NCBI RefSeq assembly: GCF_003217235.1
Contig: NZ_QJTF01000018.1
Coordinates: forward strand, 1-64,000
Length of the DNA: 64,000 bases
Direction: 5' to 3'
DNA from: Paramesorhizobium leguminum
Lineage (GTDB): Bacteria; Pseudomonadota; Alphaproteobacteria; Rhizobiales; Rhizobiaceae
Position numbers and translations under genes: made by a program. This document shows, one piece after another, positions 26,110-33,916 of this stretch. The first letter of the stretch is position 1; every line of letters starts with the position of its first letter. The notes under the pieces were generated by a model that worked only from the letters and a program-made list of their open reading frames with translations, was not told the origin of the DNA and made no database searches.

Positions 26110-26313
26110 ATGGAGCGCGTCCTCCCGCTTTTCACATGGCGCGAGGACGCGGTCCTCGGACGTCTGCGGGAAAACCGCATCTCCCTTCAAAACCGCATTT
26201 CCGCCTTGCCGAGGATGAGCCATCGGCGTGTCGAGCTGCAGGCGAAGTTGAAGGAGCTGACGGCCAGGGAGCTTGCCATGACGCTTCAGATAACGGGGAA
26301 TTCTGTACGATGA
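26110..26313 (+). CDS. small phage protein of unknown function
   Basis: 67 residues, basic and helical (RENRISLQNRISALPRMSHRRVELQAKLKELTARELAM). Coupled to the Mor-like gene by a 4-bp overlap. Confidence 0.55.
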   Translation: MERVLPLFTWREDAVLGRLRENRISLQNRISALPRMSHRRVELQAKLKELTARELAMTLQITGNSVR

Positions 26314-26675
26314 TTATCGATGAAGTGCATATTCCGAAAATTCCGGCGAATGTCGCTCCCTATGTCAAGGCGCTCGGCGCGGATGAAGCCATGCGCCTGT
26401 TTCTCTCTATCGGCGGCTCCTGCATCTATCTGCCCGCCACATCAACGGAGCGCTCCGTAGCCGCGAGAACGATCGGCGAGCACAATGTAGAGTGTCTTGC
26501 CCGCGAGATCGGGCCGGGATACATAAAAATCCCGCTCGCCCGTAAATGGGTGGCGGCGACGATGAAGGCGAAGGGCGCCAGCCACAACGAAATCGCCCGC
26601 ACCCTGCGGGCGGACGTGGCGACGGTTCGCCGCTGGTTCAATGACGAAAATCAGATGAGCCTGTTTCGGGATTGA
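26310..26675 (+). CDS. Mor-like middle/late transcription activator
   Basis: 121 residues. FLSIGGSCIYLPA (about 31-43) matches the Mor/C family beta-strand dimer signature (GGxxIYIP), and the C-terminal HTH is NEIARTLRADVATVRRWF. In Mu, Mor activates the middle promoter and C the late ones. Here one such protein ends the early block, directly before the lysis and head genes, so it probably turns on late transcription. A candidate target element recurs at 26678, 33772 and 39194. Confidence 0.75.
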   Translation: MIIDEVHIPKIPANVAPYVKALGADEAMRLFLSIGGSCIYLPATSTERSVAARTIGEHNVECLAREIGPGYIKIPLARKWVAATMKAKGASHNEIARTLRADVATVRRWFNDENQMSLFRD

Positions 26676-26677
26676 GC

Positions 26678-26701
26678 CTGCCCCGCGCACCCGCGCGTAT
26701 G
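26678..26701 (+). promoter_or_regulatory. intergenic hairpin element, copy 1 (divergent)
   Basis: CTGCCCCGCGCACCCGCGCG then TATG, related to the 33-bp element at 33772-33804 and 39194-39226 but ending after TATG. It lies 72 bp before the endolysin gene. CGCGC and GCGCG pair around ACCC. Confidence 0.5.
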
Positions 26702-26728
26702 AACCCAAAGTAGAAATCACGCCAAATT

Positions 26729-26769
26729 GAGCCCCGGTGCGCCGTCCGGCGCACCCCATCGGGGGGCTC
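26729..26769 (+). promoter_or_regulatory. hairpin covering the endolysin ribosome-binding site
   Basis: Inner stem GGTGCGCC/GGCGCACC (26736-26755, loop GTCC) and outer stem GAGCCCC (26729-26735)/GGGGCTC (26763-26769). The G-rich Shine-Dalgarno (26761-26766) is partly inside the outer stem, just before ATG 26773. Pairing could delay lysis-gene translation. Confidence 0.55.
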
Positions 26770-26772
26770 TCC

Positions 26773-27504
26773 ATGAACGATCCATTTTATATTTACCGGC
26801 CCATGCTCGACCTGCTCGGCAAATCCGAGGGGACGGACAAGAGGCGTGGCTATAACGAGACGCTGGGCTACGGTGCCTATACGGGCGGTGACCGCGATCT
26901 GGTCAACATGACGCTCGACGACATCGACTATCTTCAGACCGCGATGCTCGCTCATCCGAAGAATAAGCTCAATTCTTCCGCGCTCGGACGATATCAGATT
27001 GTCCGCACCACGCTGCGCAAGCTCAAAAGCAGCCTGAAGCTTGTCAGCACCACGCGTTTCGATGCTTCCCTGCAGGATAGGCTTGCCTGCTACCTCATGG
27101 CCGGGCGCGGGTTTGACCGCTGGCTGGCTAGTAATATGACGCTGGATGCGCTGATCGTTGCCCTATCCAAAGAATGGGCCAGCCTACCGACCACATCCGG
27201 CAGAGGATATTATTACGGTCAGAACGCGGCCGTAACCGTGGCAGAAGTCCGCGCGGCGCTCGCTGAATGCAAGCGGCGTTATGATGACGAGCCGATCAAG
27301 CTCGCCCCCCAAGGCACCAACAAAACGACGGCGATCGGGGTTGTCGCAGCGGCGGCCGGCAGCACGGTTGCCGTCGTCGGTGGTGCGGCGGCTGGTGGTG
27401 TGGCAGTCAGCCCTTCGAGCGGAGCGGCATGGATCATCATCGGCACCGTTGCGGCGGTGGCGGTGATCGTCGTCGGCGTCCTGATCTGGAGACGCCGCAA
27501 ATGA
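26773..27504 (+). CDS. membrane-anchored endolysin (lysozyme/transglycosylase-like)
   Basis: 243 residues. The catalytic part is about 1-165: LLGKSEGTDKRRGYNETLGYGAYTGG holds the probable catalytic E19, and SALGRYQIVRTTL matches the GRYQ motif of lambda-type lysozymes. The C-terminus carries two hydrophobic segments (GVVAAAAGSTVAVVGGAAAGG and WIIIGTVAAVAVIVVGVLIW) ending RRRK, so it is tethered to the inner membrane with an unusual C-terminal anchor. Start ATG 26773. Confidence 0.85.
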   Translation: MNDPFYIYRPMLDLLGKSEGTDKRRGYNETLGYGAYTGGDRDLVNMTLDDIDYLQTAMLAHPKNKLNSSALGRYQIVRTTLRKLKSSLKLVSTTRFDASLQDRLACYLMAGRGFDRWLASNMTLDALIVALSKEWASLPTTSGRGYYYGQNAAVTVAEVRAALAECKRRYDDEPIKLAPQGTNKTTAIGVVAAAAGSTVAVVGGAAAGGVAVSPSSGAAWIIIGTVAAVAVIVVGVLIWRRRK

Positions 27505-28040
27505 GCGCCGCCCTCATTTCCATCCTCGCGCCTATCGCGGCCAAGGTCGGCGCGGACCTGATCGGCAAGGTGCTCGGTGGCCGTTTCGGCGAAATCGGCG
27601 GTGACCTGGTTGAAGCCGTGATCGGCGAGGTTGCGGAGCGGGCCGGTGTCGCGCCGGAGAAATTGCCCGATCTTCCCGGTGAGCAGCTGGAAAACGCTGT
27701 TTCTCAAGCCGAAGACTTCATGCCGGAGTTGATCGAACTCTGGTCGAAGGGCCTTTCTGGTCAGTTCGCCCTTTTGCAGGCCGAGCAGAAGGAAGGCCTA
27801 TGGGTCAGCGGCTGGCGTTGGGGCTGGATGTACCTGCTCGGCCTGATGTGGTTCGTCCGCCTCATGATCGTGCCGGTGGCGGACGCCCTGACTGGTGCCG
27901 ACATCGCCAGCGGCATGGATCTCGGCGTGATGATGACGCTCACCACCTGGTTCATCTCTTTATATATGGGCGGCCATACCGTGAAGGCGCTGGGCACCAC
28001 CGCGATCGACGCCGTGAAAGCGATGCGAGGTGCCAAGTAA
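27501..28040 (+). CDS. holin-like protein (GTA holin / 3TM type)
   Basis: 179 residues. Soluble acidic N-terminal half, then WRWGWMYLLGLMWFVRLMIVPVADAL and LGVMMTLTTWFISLYMGGHTVK as membrane segments near the C-terminus, the form of the GTA 3TM-holin family. It overlaps the endolysin by 4 bp, as expected for a lysis pair. Confidence 0.8.
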   Translation: MSAALISILAPIAAKVGADLIGKVLGGRFGEIGGDLVEAVIGEVAERAGVAPEKLPDLPGEQLENAVSQAEDFMPELIELWSKGLSGQFALLQAEQKEGLWVSGWRWGWMYLLGLMWFVRLMIVPVADALTGADIASGMDLGVMMTLTTWFISLYMGGHTVKALGTTAIDAVKAMRGAK

Positions 28041-28360
28041 TGGAGGAATTGCGCACATGGAGCGGCCCCGTCGCCTCCCTGCTGGCGATCGGCGGCATCA
28101 TCTACACCTGGCTGACCGCCTCGTCGAAAGCCAATGAGGGGAAAATAACCGATCATGAGGAAAAGCTCATTGAGCATGATCGGCGCATCCAGTCCCTCGA
28201 AAGCGAGTTGAAGCACCTGCCCAGCAAGGACGATTTCAATGGACTTCTGCTCGCTGTCGAGCAGGTGAAGAGCGGGCTCGGTCGCCTTGAGGAAAGCCAT
28301 GATGGCGTGAAGGCAGCCATGCGCCGGATCGAGGAATATCTTTTACGGGAGAAGCCCTGA
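28040..28360 (+). CDS. DUF2730-family phage protein
   Basis: 106 residues: one membrane segment (SGPVASLLAIGGIIYTWLTAS, about 8-28) then a coiled coil (EEKLIEHDRRIQSLESELKHLP). This matches the Mu-like DUF2730 gene found before the gp26/gp27 homologues. It may be a spanin-like or lysis accessory, but that is unproven. Confidence 0.75.
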   Translation: MEELRTWSGPVASLLAIGGIIYTWLTASSKANEGKITDHEEKLIEHDRRIQSLESELKHLPSKDDFNGLLLAVEQVKSGLGRLEESHDGVKAAMRRIEEYLLREKP

Positions 28361-28361
28361 C

Positions 28362-28658
28362 ATGCGATTTGACGAGCATCTGACGGCCGACGCCCGGCTT
28401 GTCATCCTCAAGGAATTGACCCAGCAGCCGGACGGACGCCTCAACGAAGCGCTGCTTGAAAAGGTGCTCGACACGTTCGGCCACCGCCGCAGTCGTGAAT
28501 GGATCCGCACCCAACTCCACAAGCTCGAAGAACTGGGCGCGATCCACCTTCTCGAAGCGGGCACAGTGCTGGTCGCGGCTATCACGCGCGCCGGTATCGA
28601 CCATGTCGAACGGCGCTCGGTAATCGAGGGCGTGGCGCGCCCTTCGCCGGAGGTATAG
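28362..28658 (+). CDS. Mu gp26-like winged-helix protein (VpaChn25_0724 family)
   Basis: 98 residues: DARLVILKELTQQPDGRLNEALLEKVLDTFGHRRSREWIRTQLHKLEELGAI is a winged helix of the family that precedes DUF3486 in Mu-like phages. Probably DNA packaging or regulatory. Confidence 0.8.
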   Translation: MRFDEHLTADARLVILKELTQQPDGRLNEALLEKVLDTFGHRRSREWIRTQLHKLEELGAIHLLEAGTVLVAAITRAGIDHVERRSVIEGVARPSPEV

Positions 28659-28661
28659 CCG

Positions 28662-29252
28662 ATGGTCGAACGGCCGCGCACGGAAAAATCAGGACGGCAG
28701 GGGCGCGGGCGCCTATCGTCGCTTGATATGCTCCCCGAAGAGGCGGATGGCGATCTCGCGTGGCTGAATGAAGAGTTGCGGGCGGGCAAGCGCTTGCAGA
28801 TCGACCTGCTGGCCGAATTCAACGCCAGGATCGCCGACCGTGGCATCGGCCCGATCAGCAAGAGCGCGTTCTCACGCTTTTCGGTGCGCAAGGCCACGCA
28901 GTTCAAGGCGCTTGATGAGACACGTCGCATTTCGGTTGAACTTGCCGAAATGCTCGGCATGGACAGCGCCGACAAGATGACGGTCGCCGTCTCCGAAATG
29001 TTGAAGATGGCGGCCTTCAAGCTCGCCGAGGGCGGCGACTTGTCACCGAAGGACATCATGGAGTTGTCCCGCGCGAACAAGGATGCTGTCTCCGCCCAGA
29101 AGCTCTCTACCGATTATCGGCGTTTGCTCGAACGCGAATATGCCGAGCAGGTAGCCGAAGCCGCCAAGGATGTGGCGGAGATCGGTAAAGCGAACGGCGT
29201 CTCGGACGAGGCCATGCGCAAGATCAATCAGCGCCTCGCGGGGATCATGTAA
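28662..29252 (+). CDS. DUF3486 protein, small-terminase-like (Mu gp27)
   Basis: 196 residues. RGRLSSLDMLPEEADGDLAWLNEELRAGKRLQIDLLAEFN is the diagnostic DUF3486 start, followed by SKSAFSRFSVRKA. Predicted DNA-recognition subunit of the packaging motor. Overlaps the large terminase by 1 bp. Confidence 0.9.
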   Translation: MVERPRTEKSGRQGRGRLSSLDMLPEEADGDLAWLNEELRAGKRLQIDLLAEFNARIADRGIGPISKSAFSRFSVRKATQFKALDETRRISVELAEMLGMDSADKMTVAVSEMLKMAAFKLAEGGDLSPKDIMELSRANKDAVSAQKLSTDYRRLLEREYAEQVAEAAKDVAEIGKANGVSDEAMRKINQRLAGIM

Positions 29253-30649
29253 TGGGCAATGCCCGCATCGTGCCCGCGAACACCGAGGCTATCTTCCTGC
29301 CGTATCAGGCGCGGTGGATCGCCGACCGCTCGCGGCTGAAGCTCATCGAGAAGAGCCGCCAGATCGGCCTGTCCTGGTCAACCGCCTATGCCATGGTTTC
29401 CCGCATCGCGCTTCAGGCCGCGCGGTATGATGAATGGGTTTCGTCACGCGATGAAATTCAGGCTCGTCTCTTCCTCGAGGACTGCAAGCTTTGGGCCGGG
29501 ATCGCCGATATCGCCGCCCGCGACATGGGCGAAGTCGTCATCGATGAGGAGAAGAAACACAGCGCCCTTGTGCTGCGTTTCGCCAATAGTCGCCGCATCC
29601 ATTCCATGAGTTCGAACCCGGACGCGCAGGCCGGCAAGCGTGGTGGCCGCGTGCTCGACGAATTCGCCTTGCATCCGGATCCGCGCAAGCTCTGGACCAT
29701 CGCCTACCCTGGCATCACCTGGGGCGGCTCGATGGAGGTTATCTCCACGCATCGCGGTTCGCATAATTTCTTCAACCAGCTCGTGCGCGAGGCGAAGGAA
29801 GGCGGCAATCCGAAACGGATCAGCCTCCACACGGTGACGCTTCAGAACGCTCTGGATGAGGGTTTCCTGTGGAAGTTACAGCAAACGCTGCCTGCCGATG
29901 ACGAACGGCAGGAGATGGACGAGGCCACCTATTTCGACTGGGTCAAAAGCGGCGCGGCGGATGAAGAGAGCTTTCTTCAGGAATATATGTGCCAGCCGGC
30001 GAACGACGATGCCGCCTTCCTTGAATATGATCTGATCGCCTCGGCGGAATATGCGGAACACTCGAACTGGCAGGTGCCCGAGGGCGGCGAGCTTTATGCC
30101 GGGATCGACATTGGCCGGAAGAAGGACTTGACGGTACTCTGGATCGTCGAGCGGCTCGGCGACGTACTTTATACCAGGCATGTCGAGACGCTGAAGAATA
30201 TGAGCAAGCCCGATCAGGAGAAAGTCATTTGGCCGTGGCTTGCGAAATGCCGCCGCACCTGTATCGACGCCACCGGCCTCGGTATCGGCTGGGTCGATGA
30301 CGCGCAGGCGAAGTTCGGCCCCTATCTGGTCGAGGGCGTCACCTTCACCGCGCAGGTCAAGGAAAAGCTGGCCTATCCGGTGCGCTCGCGCATGGAGGAA
30401 CGGCGTCTCCGCATTCCCTATAGCGGCGAGGTCCGTGCCGATCTGCGGTCAGTCACCAAGCAGGTGACGGCGGCGGGCAACATCCGGTTCACCGCCGAGC
30501 GGACAACGGACGGCCATGCTGACCGTTTCTGGGCGCTGGCGCTCGCCATCCATGCCGCCGACGCTGTCAATCAGCAACCGTGGCGTCCGCTGATGGGCCA
30601 GCTCGGCCAATCGTCTCAACCAGATCAGGATTTCATCGCCTATGGCTAG
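29252..30649 (+). CDS. terminase large subunit (Mu gp28-like)
   Basis: 465 residues. ATPase: LPYQARWIADRSRLKLIEKSRQIGLSWSTAYAM (Walker A-like, about 17-49), Walker B RVLDEFALHPD (about 133-143). RNase H-like nuclease: LYAGIDIGRKKDLTVLWIVE (about 281-300) and CIDATGLGIGWVDD (about 336-349). It packages phage DNA by a headful mechanism that in Mu takes flanking host DNA. Confidence 0.93.
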   Translation: MGNARIVPANTEAIFLPYQARWIADRSRLKLIEKSRQIGLSWSTAYAMVSRIALQAARYDEWVSSRDEIQARLFLEDCKLWAGIADIAARDMGEVVIDEEKKHSALVLRFANSRRIHSMSSNPDAQAGKRGGRVLDEFALHPDPRKLWTIAYPGITWGGSMEVISTHRGSHNFFNQLVREAKEGGNPKRISLHTVTLQNALDEGFLWKLQQTLPADDERQEMDEATYFDWVKSGAADEESFLQEYMCQPANDDAAFLEYDLIASAEYAEHSNWQVPEGGELYAGIDIGRKKDLTVLWIVERLGDVLYTRHVETLKNMSKPDQEKVIWPWLAKCRRTCIDATGLGIGWVDDAQAKFGPYLVEGVTFTAQVKEKLAYPVRSRMEERRLRIPYSGEVRADLRSVTKQVTAAGNIRFTAERTTDGHADRFWALALAIHAADAVNQQPWRPLMGQLGQSSQPDQDFIAYG

Positions 30650-32714
30650 CTGGCTCACGAAGGCGCTGACGCGCATGCGGCATAACCCTCAATCCGTCTT
30701 CATGGGGCGTTTCCTGAAACGCACCCGGTACGACTATCGCAAGGAAGTCGGGGATTGCATCGACGCATCCGTGGTCACCGCGCCGGTGCAATGGATCCAG
30801 CGCGCCCTGCCGGAAGCACGGCTCACCGTCATGCAGTATGGGCGGGGCGGCAAGGTCAACGACCTCGCCGACCACGCGATGTTGCAGCTCATCAACCGCC
30901 CGAACGCCTATTATGGTGATCTCGCCCTCTGGGCGGCGACGGTGTGGAGCTGGTGCGTCGCCGGAAACGCCTACTGGATCAAGGTGCGCAACGGCGTCGG
31001 GGTGCCTGTCGAACTGTGGTACGCCCCGCACTGGATGCTTGAGCCGAAAGGTTCCGATGATGGGCGTGAGTTCCTGACGCATTATCGCTATAGCCCCGGC
31101 GGCGTCGAGCCGATGCGGTTGGAGCCGGAAGATGTGGTGCATTTCCGGCACGGGCTGGATCCGCGTGATCCGCGCAAGGGGCTATCGCCGATCGACGGCG
31201 CGGTCCGCGAAATCTTCATGGATCTCGAAAGCTCGAATTTTGTGGCCTCGCTCCTGCGCAATATGGGCGTGCCCGGCGTAGTGATTAGCCCGAAGACGGG
31301 CGGCGTTGTCGCGCAGGAGGATGTCGCGGCCACGAAGGCATGGTTTCAGGAGGCGTTCGGCGGAGATCGGCGCGGCGGTCCCCTCGTGATGGGTGCGCCG
31401 ACCGATGTGGTTCCCTACGGTTTCAACCCGCAACAGATGAATATGTCCGAGGCGCGCGACGTGGCCGAGGAGCGCATATGTGCGTGTCTCGGCATCCCGG
31501 CCGCCGTGGTCGGTTTCGGTGCTGGCCTTCAGGCGACGAAGGTCGGCGCTACCATGTCGGAGATGATCAAGCTCGCCTGGCGCAATGGTGTATTGCCCCC
31601 AGCGCGGATGATGGCCGACGAACTGGACCGCTCGCTCTTGCCCGATTTTCCGGCTGCTGGATCCGGACGCCTGAAAACGGAATGGGACACATCCGAGGTG
31701 CTCGCCCTGTCCGAAGATGAGGACAAGGAAACCACGCGCTGGCAAGCCCGGTTAACGAGCGGTGCCGTGACTGTCGCCGAGGCGCGCGAAGCATGGGGCA
31801 TGGAGGTCGATGATAGCCACCGCATCTATCTGCGCCCGATATCATCAATAGAGGTGCCGGTCGGTGCGCCGCCACGTGATCCAGAGCCGGAACCGAAACA
31901 GCAAGGAGAAAAGGCCGCGAGAGCGCCTGTGGCGGCGCAGCGCGCTGGAATGGCCTTCCTTCGGGCAATCCAGCGGCAGGAAGACCCGCTGGCGCGCGCT
32001 TTCGAAAAGCGGCTTAAAGGCTTTTTCGTGGGCTTCGGGAAGGCTGCTGAAAAGGCGGCATTGCCGTTGCTCGAAGCGGAAAATGTCGCGCCGAAGGATG
32101 CCGTGATCCAAGAAACGAAGGCCGACGATCTCGTTGTCGAGATGATCCTTGAGGCGCTGGGTATTGGCGAGCATCAGACCACGTTTCGCCGTCTTTTCGA
32201 GGCGCAGTATCTTGAGGTGGGCAAGAAGCTGGCTGAAGCGGCGGAACTGGCAGGCCTCGGTGGCAGCCTGCCCGATCCAGTGGCGCGCTCGATTGTCGGT
32301 GCCGGTGGCCGCCGCGCCGGCCTAGTCGATCTGAATGAGCAGACGAAGCGCACACTCTTCGACGCGCTCGCCGAAGGTCGCGCCGAGGGCGAAGGCGCGG
32401 CGCAGCTCGCCGCCCGCGTTGCCCAGCATGTCGAGGGCGGACCATGGTTGAGTGCGGAGACGAGGGCGAGAACGATTGCCCGCACCGAGACGAAGTATGC
32501 GCAGAACATCAGCACCATCGAGCGGGCGCGGGCGGCGAATGTGGAGCGTTTCATTGTTTTCGACGGCCGTTTAGGCCCCGGACGCTCCCTGCCTGATCAT
32601 ATCGCCCGGAATGGTGAAATCGTCACCGCTGACGCGGCGGCGCAGATGGCTGCCGATGAGCATCCGAACGGCACACTCTCTTTCGCACCCTATTTCGGGG
32701 ACGATGACGAGTGA
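30642..32714 (+). CDS. portal protein fused to MuF head-morphogenesis domain
   Basis: 690 residues. About 1-400 is an HK97/lambda-type portal (VVTAPVQWIQRALPEARLTV; LWYAPHWMLEPKG; VHFRHGLDPRDPRKGLSPI; NMSEARDVAEERICACLGIPAAVVG). About 430-690 is a MuF-like domain (EGRAEGEGAAQLAARVAQHVEGG, then ARTIARTETKYAQNISTIERA, and a terminal FDGRLG...DHIARNGEIVTADAAAQMAADEHPNG). In Mu these are separate genes (gp29, gp30) and the Mu portal is DUF935, so the head module has a different origin. Confidence 0.9.
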   Translation: MASWLTKALTRMRHNPQSVFMGRFLKRTRYDYRKEVGDCIDASVVTAPVQWIQRALPEARLTVMQYGRGGKVNDLADHAMLQLINRPNAYYGDLALWAATVWSWCVAGNAYWIKVRNGVGVPVELWYAPHWMLEPKGSDDGREFLTHYRYSPGGVEPMRLEPEDVVHFRHGLDPRDPRKGLSPIDGAVREIFMDLESSNFVASLLRNMGVPGVVISPKTGGVVAQEDVAATKAWFQEAFGGDRRGGPLVMGAPTDVVPYGFNPQQMNMSEARDVAEERICACLGIPAAVVGFGAGLQATKVGATMSEMIKLAWRNGVLPPARMMADELDRSLLPDFPAAGSGRLKTEWDTSEVLALSEDEDKETTRWQARLTSGAVTVAEAREAWGMEVDDSHRIYLRPISSIEVPVGAPPRDPEPEPKQQGEKAARAPVAAQRAGMAFLRAIQRQEDPLARAFEKRLKGFFVGFGKAAEKAALPLLEAENVAPKDAVIQETKADDLVVEMILEALGIGEHQTTFRRLFEAQYLEVGKKLAEAAELAGLGGSLPDPVARSIVGAGGRRAGLVDLNEQTKRTLFDALAEGRAEGEGAAQLAARVAQHVEGGPWLSAETRARTIARTETKYAQNISTIERARAANVERFIVFDGRLGPGRSLPDHIARNGEIVTADAAAQMAADEHPNGTLSFAPYFGDDDE

Positions 32715-32884
32715 TGACGCCGCGATGCCTGTGCTGCGACGGTACCGGCAAGGTGCTGGACGCATCCGACGAACCCCGGCCATGCAGCCGTTGCCGGGTA
32801 GAGGATTTCATAGCCTGGGCGAAGGACAGGCGGGAAAAGAGGAAACTGGATCATGCCGACCGAAATCAAAAGCCTGACCGTTAA
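32714..32884 (+). CDS. small double-CxxC zinc-ribbon protein
   Basis: 56 residues, too short to be obvious. MTPRCLCCDGTGKVLDASDEPRPCSRCRVEDF has a CxxC-CDGTGxV knuckle and a second CxxC, like one DnaJ-type zinc repeat. It starts inside the portal stop (TGATG) and overlaps the protease gene by 32 bp. Likely real, role unknown. Confidence 0.6.
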   Translation: MTPRCLCCDGTGKVLDASDEPRPCSRCRVEDFIAWAKDRREKRKLDHADRNQKPDR

Positions 32885-33593
32885 GGACATGGACGACGCC
32901 GGGCGCGGGCAAGCCCGTATCGCCGTCCTCTCTGCCGTTGACCATGACGGCGACACCTATATGCCCGGTGCCTTCAGCTGGAAGGAAGGCGGCCAGTGGG
33001 TTTCGATCCTGCCGGCGCATAATCGCAGCGCGGTTCCGCTCGGCAAGGCAAGGGTTTATGAAGATGGAGACGCGGCGCTGGCCGACCTCTACCTCAATAT
33101 GAAATCCGAGGTGGGCCGAGAGTGGCATTCCACACTGAAGTTCGATCTGGAAAACGGCAACCCCGTGCAGGAGTGGAGTTATGGCTTCGGCGTCCTCGAC
33201 AGCCAGATCGAGCAGCGTAGTGGCGACCGTGTGCGCGTGCTGAAGCGTCTCGACGTACATGAGATTTCACCTGTGGTGCGGGGCGCGGGCATGGGCACGG
33301 GCACACTCACCATGAAATCGCGCGGCAGCTTCGCCGAGCGGATAGAGGCGGTGTTGGCCGAGATCGACGACATCATCGAGCGGGCCGGCGACATCAAGGG
33401 ATTGCGCGAGGCGCAGGGCCGCGAGATGAGCAAGGCGCGGCTCGACCAACTCACCGAACTGAAGAACAGGCTTGACGCGATGCTCGCTGCTGGCGCATCT
33501 GGAAATCAGCCGGATCGTCAGGCACAAGAGGAAGCCGAGCGGCTCGCTGCCGAGTTCCACACGCGGGAAGCACGGTCCCGGCTGCGGCTCTAA
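32853..33593 (+). CDS. HK97-type prohead protease
   Basis: 246 residues. S78 protease fold: DHDGDTYMPGAFSWKEGG, catalytic His in SILPAHNRSAVPLG (about 53) and Ser in VQEWSYGFGVLD (about 109). It matures the capsid by cutting its delta domain. The C-terminal ~90 residues are a coiled, charged extension (FAERIEAVLAEIDDIIERAGDI) that may be the scaffold. Confidence 0.9.
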   Translation: MPTEIKSLTVKDMDDAGRGQARIAVLSAVDHDGDTYMPGAFSWKEGGQWVSILPAHNRSAVPLGKARVYEDGDAALADLYLNMKSEVGREWHSTLKFDLENGNPVQEWSYGFGVLDSQIEQRSGDRVRVLKRLDVHEISPVVRGAGMGTGTLTMKSRGSFAERIEAVLAEIDDIIERAGDIKGLREAQGREMSKARLDQLTELKNRLDAMLAAGASGNQPDRQAQEEAERLAAEFHTREARSRLRL

Positions 33594-33916
33594 ATTCCCC
33601 TCCGAAATAAAGGCCCGTGGAGCGCCTTTTCCTTGTGGGGGCGACCAGACTGCCCCCGCGAGGAAAAAAGCCGCACACGCCTTTCGATGGCCTTTCAAAT
33701 TTGAACTAAATTTGAGATGTTCGGGGGCGGTTGCTTCCGTCACCGCCTTTTCCAATTTTCCCGCCCGTCAGCACTGCCCGCGCACCCGCGCGCATGTTTC
33801 GGCGGCGGCACTCTCCCATAGTCTCTGACTGTCAGGCTCGCGCGGATGCGGGCTTTTCATCACCAGCCGCGCGCGGACGCATGGCCAGAGATAACCCCGA
33901 CAGGAGAGCAGCCACC
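33594..33916. other. non-coding region between protease and capsid genes
   Basis: 323 bp. It holds a hairpin GGGGGC/GCCCCC (33637-33657), the conserved element at 33772-33804, and the capsid ribosome-binding site AGGAG (33903-33907). No credible gene. A separate promoter for the capsid operon is likely. Confidence 0.6.
33772..33804 (+). promoter_or_regulatory. 33-bp conserved intergenic hairpin element, copy 2
   Basis: CACTGCCCGCGC then ACC then CGCGCGCATGTTTCGGCG. 30 of 33 bases equal those at 39194-39226; the three differences all fall in the hairpin loop. A CATAGT...GACTGTCAG segment follows, similar to CCGTAGTGTCAG after copy 3. Confidence 0.65.
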
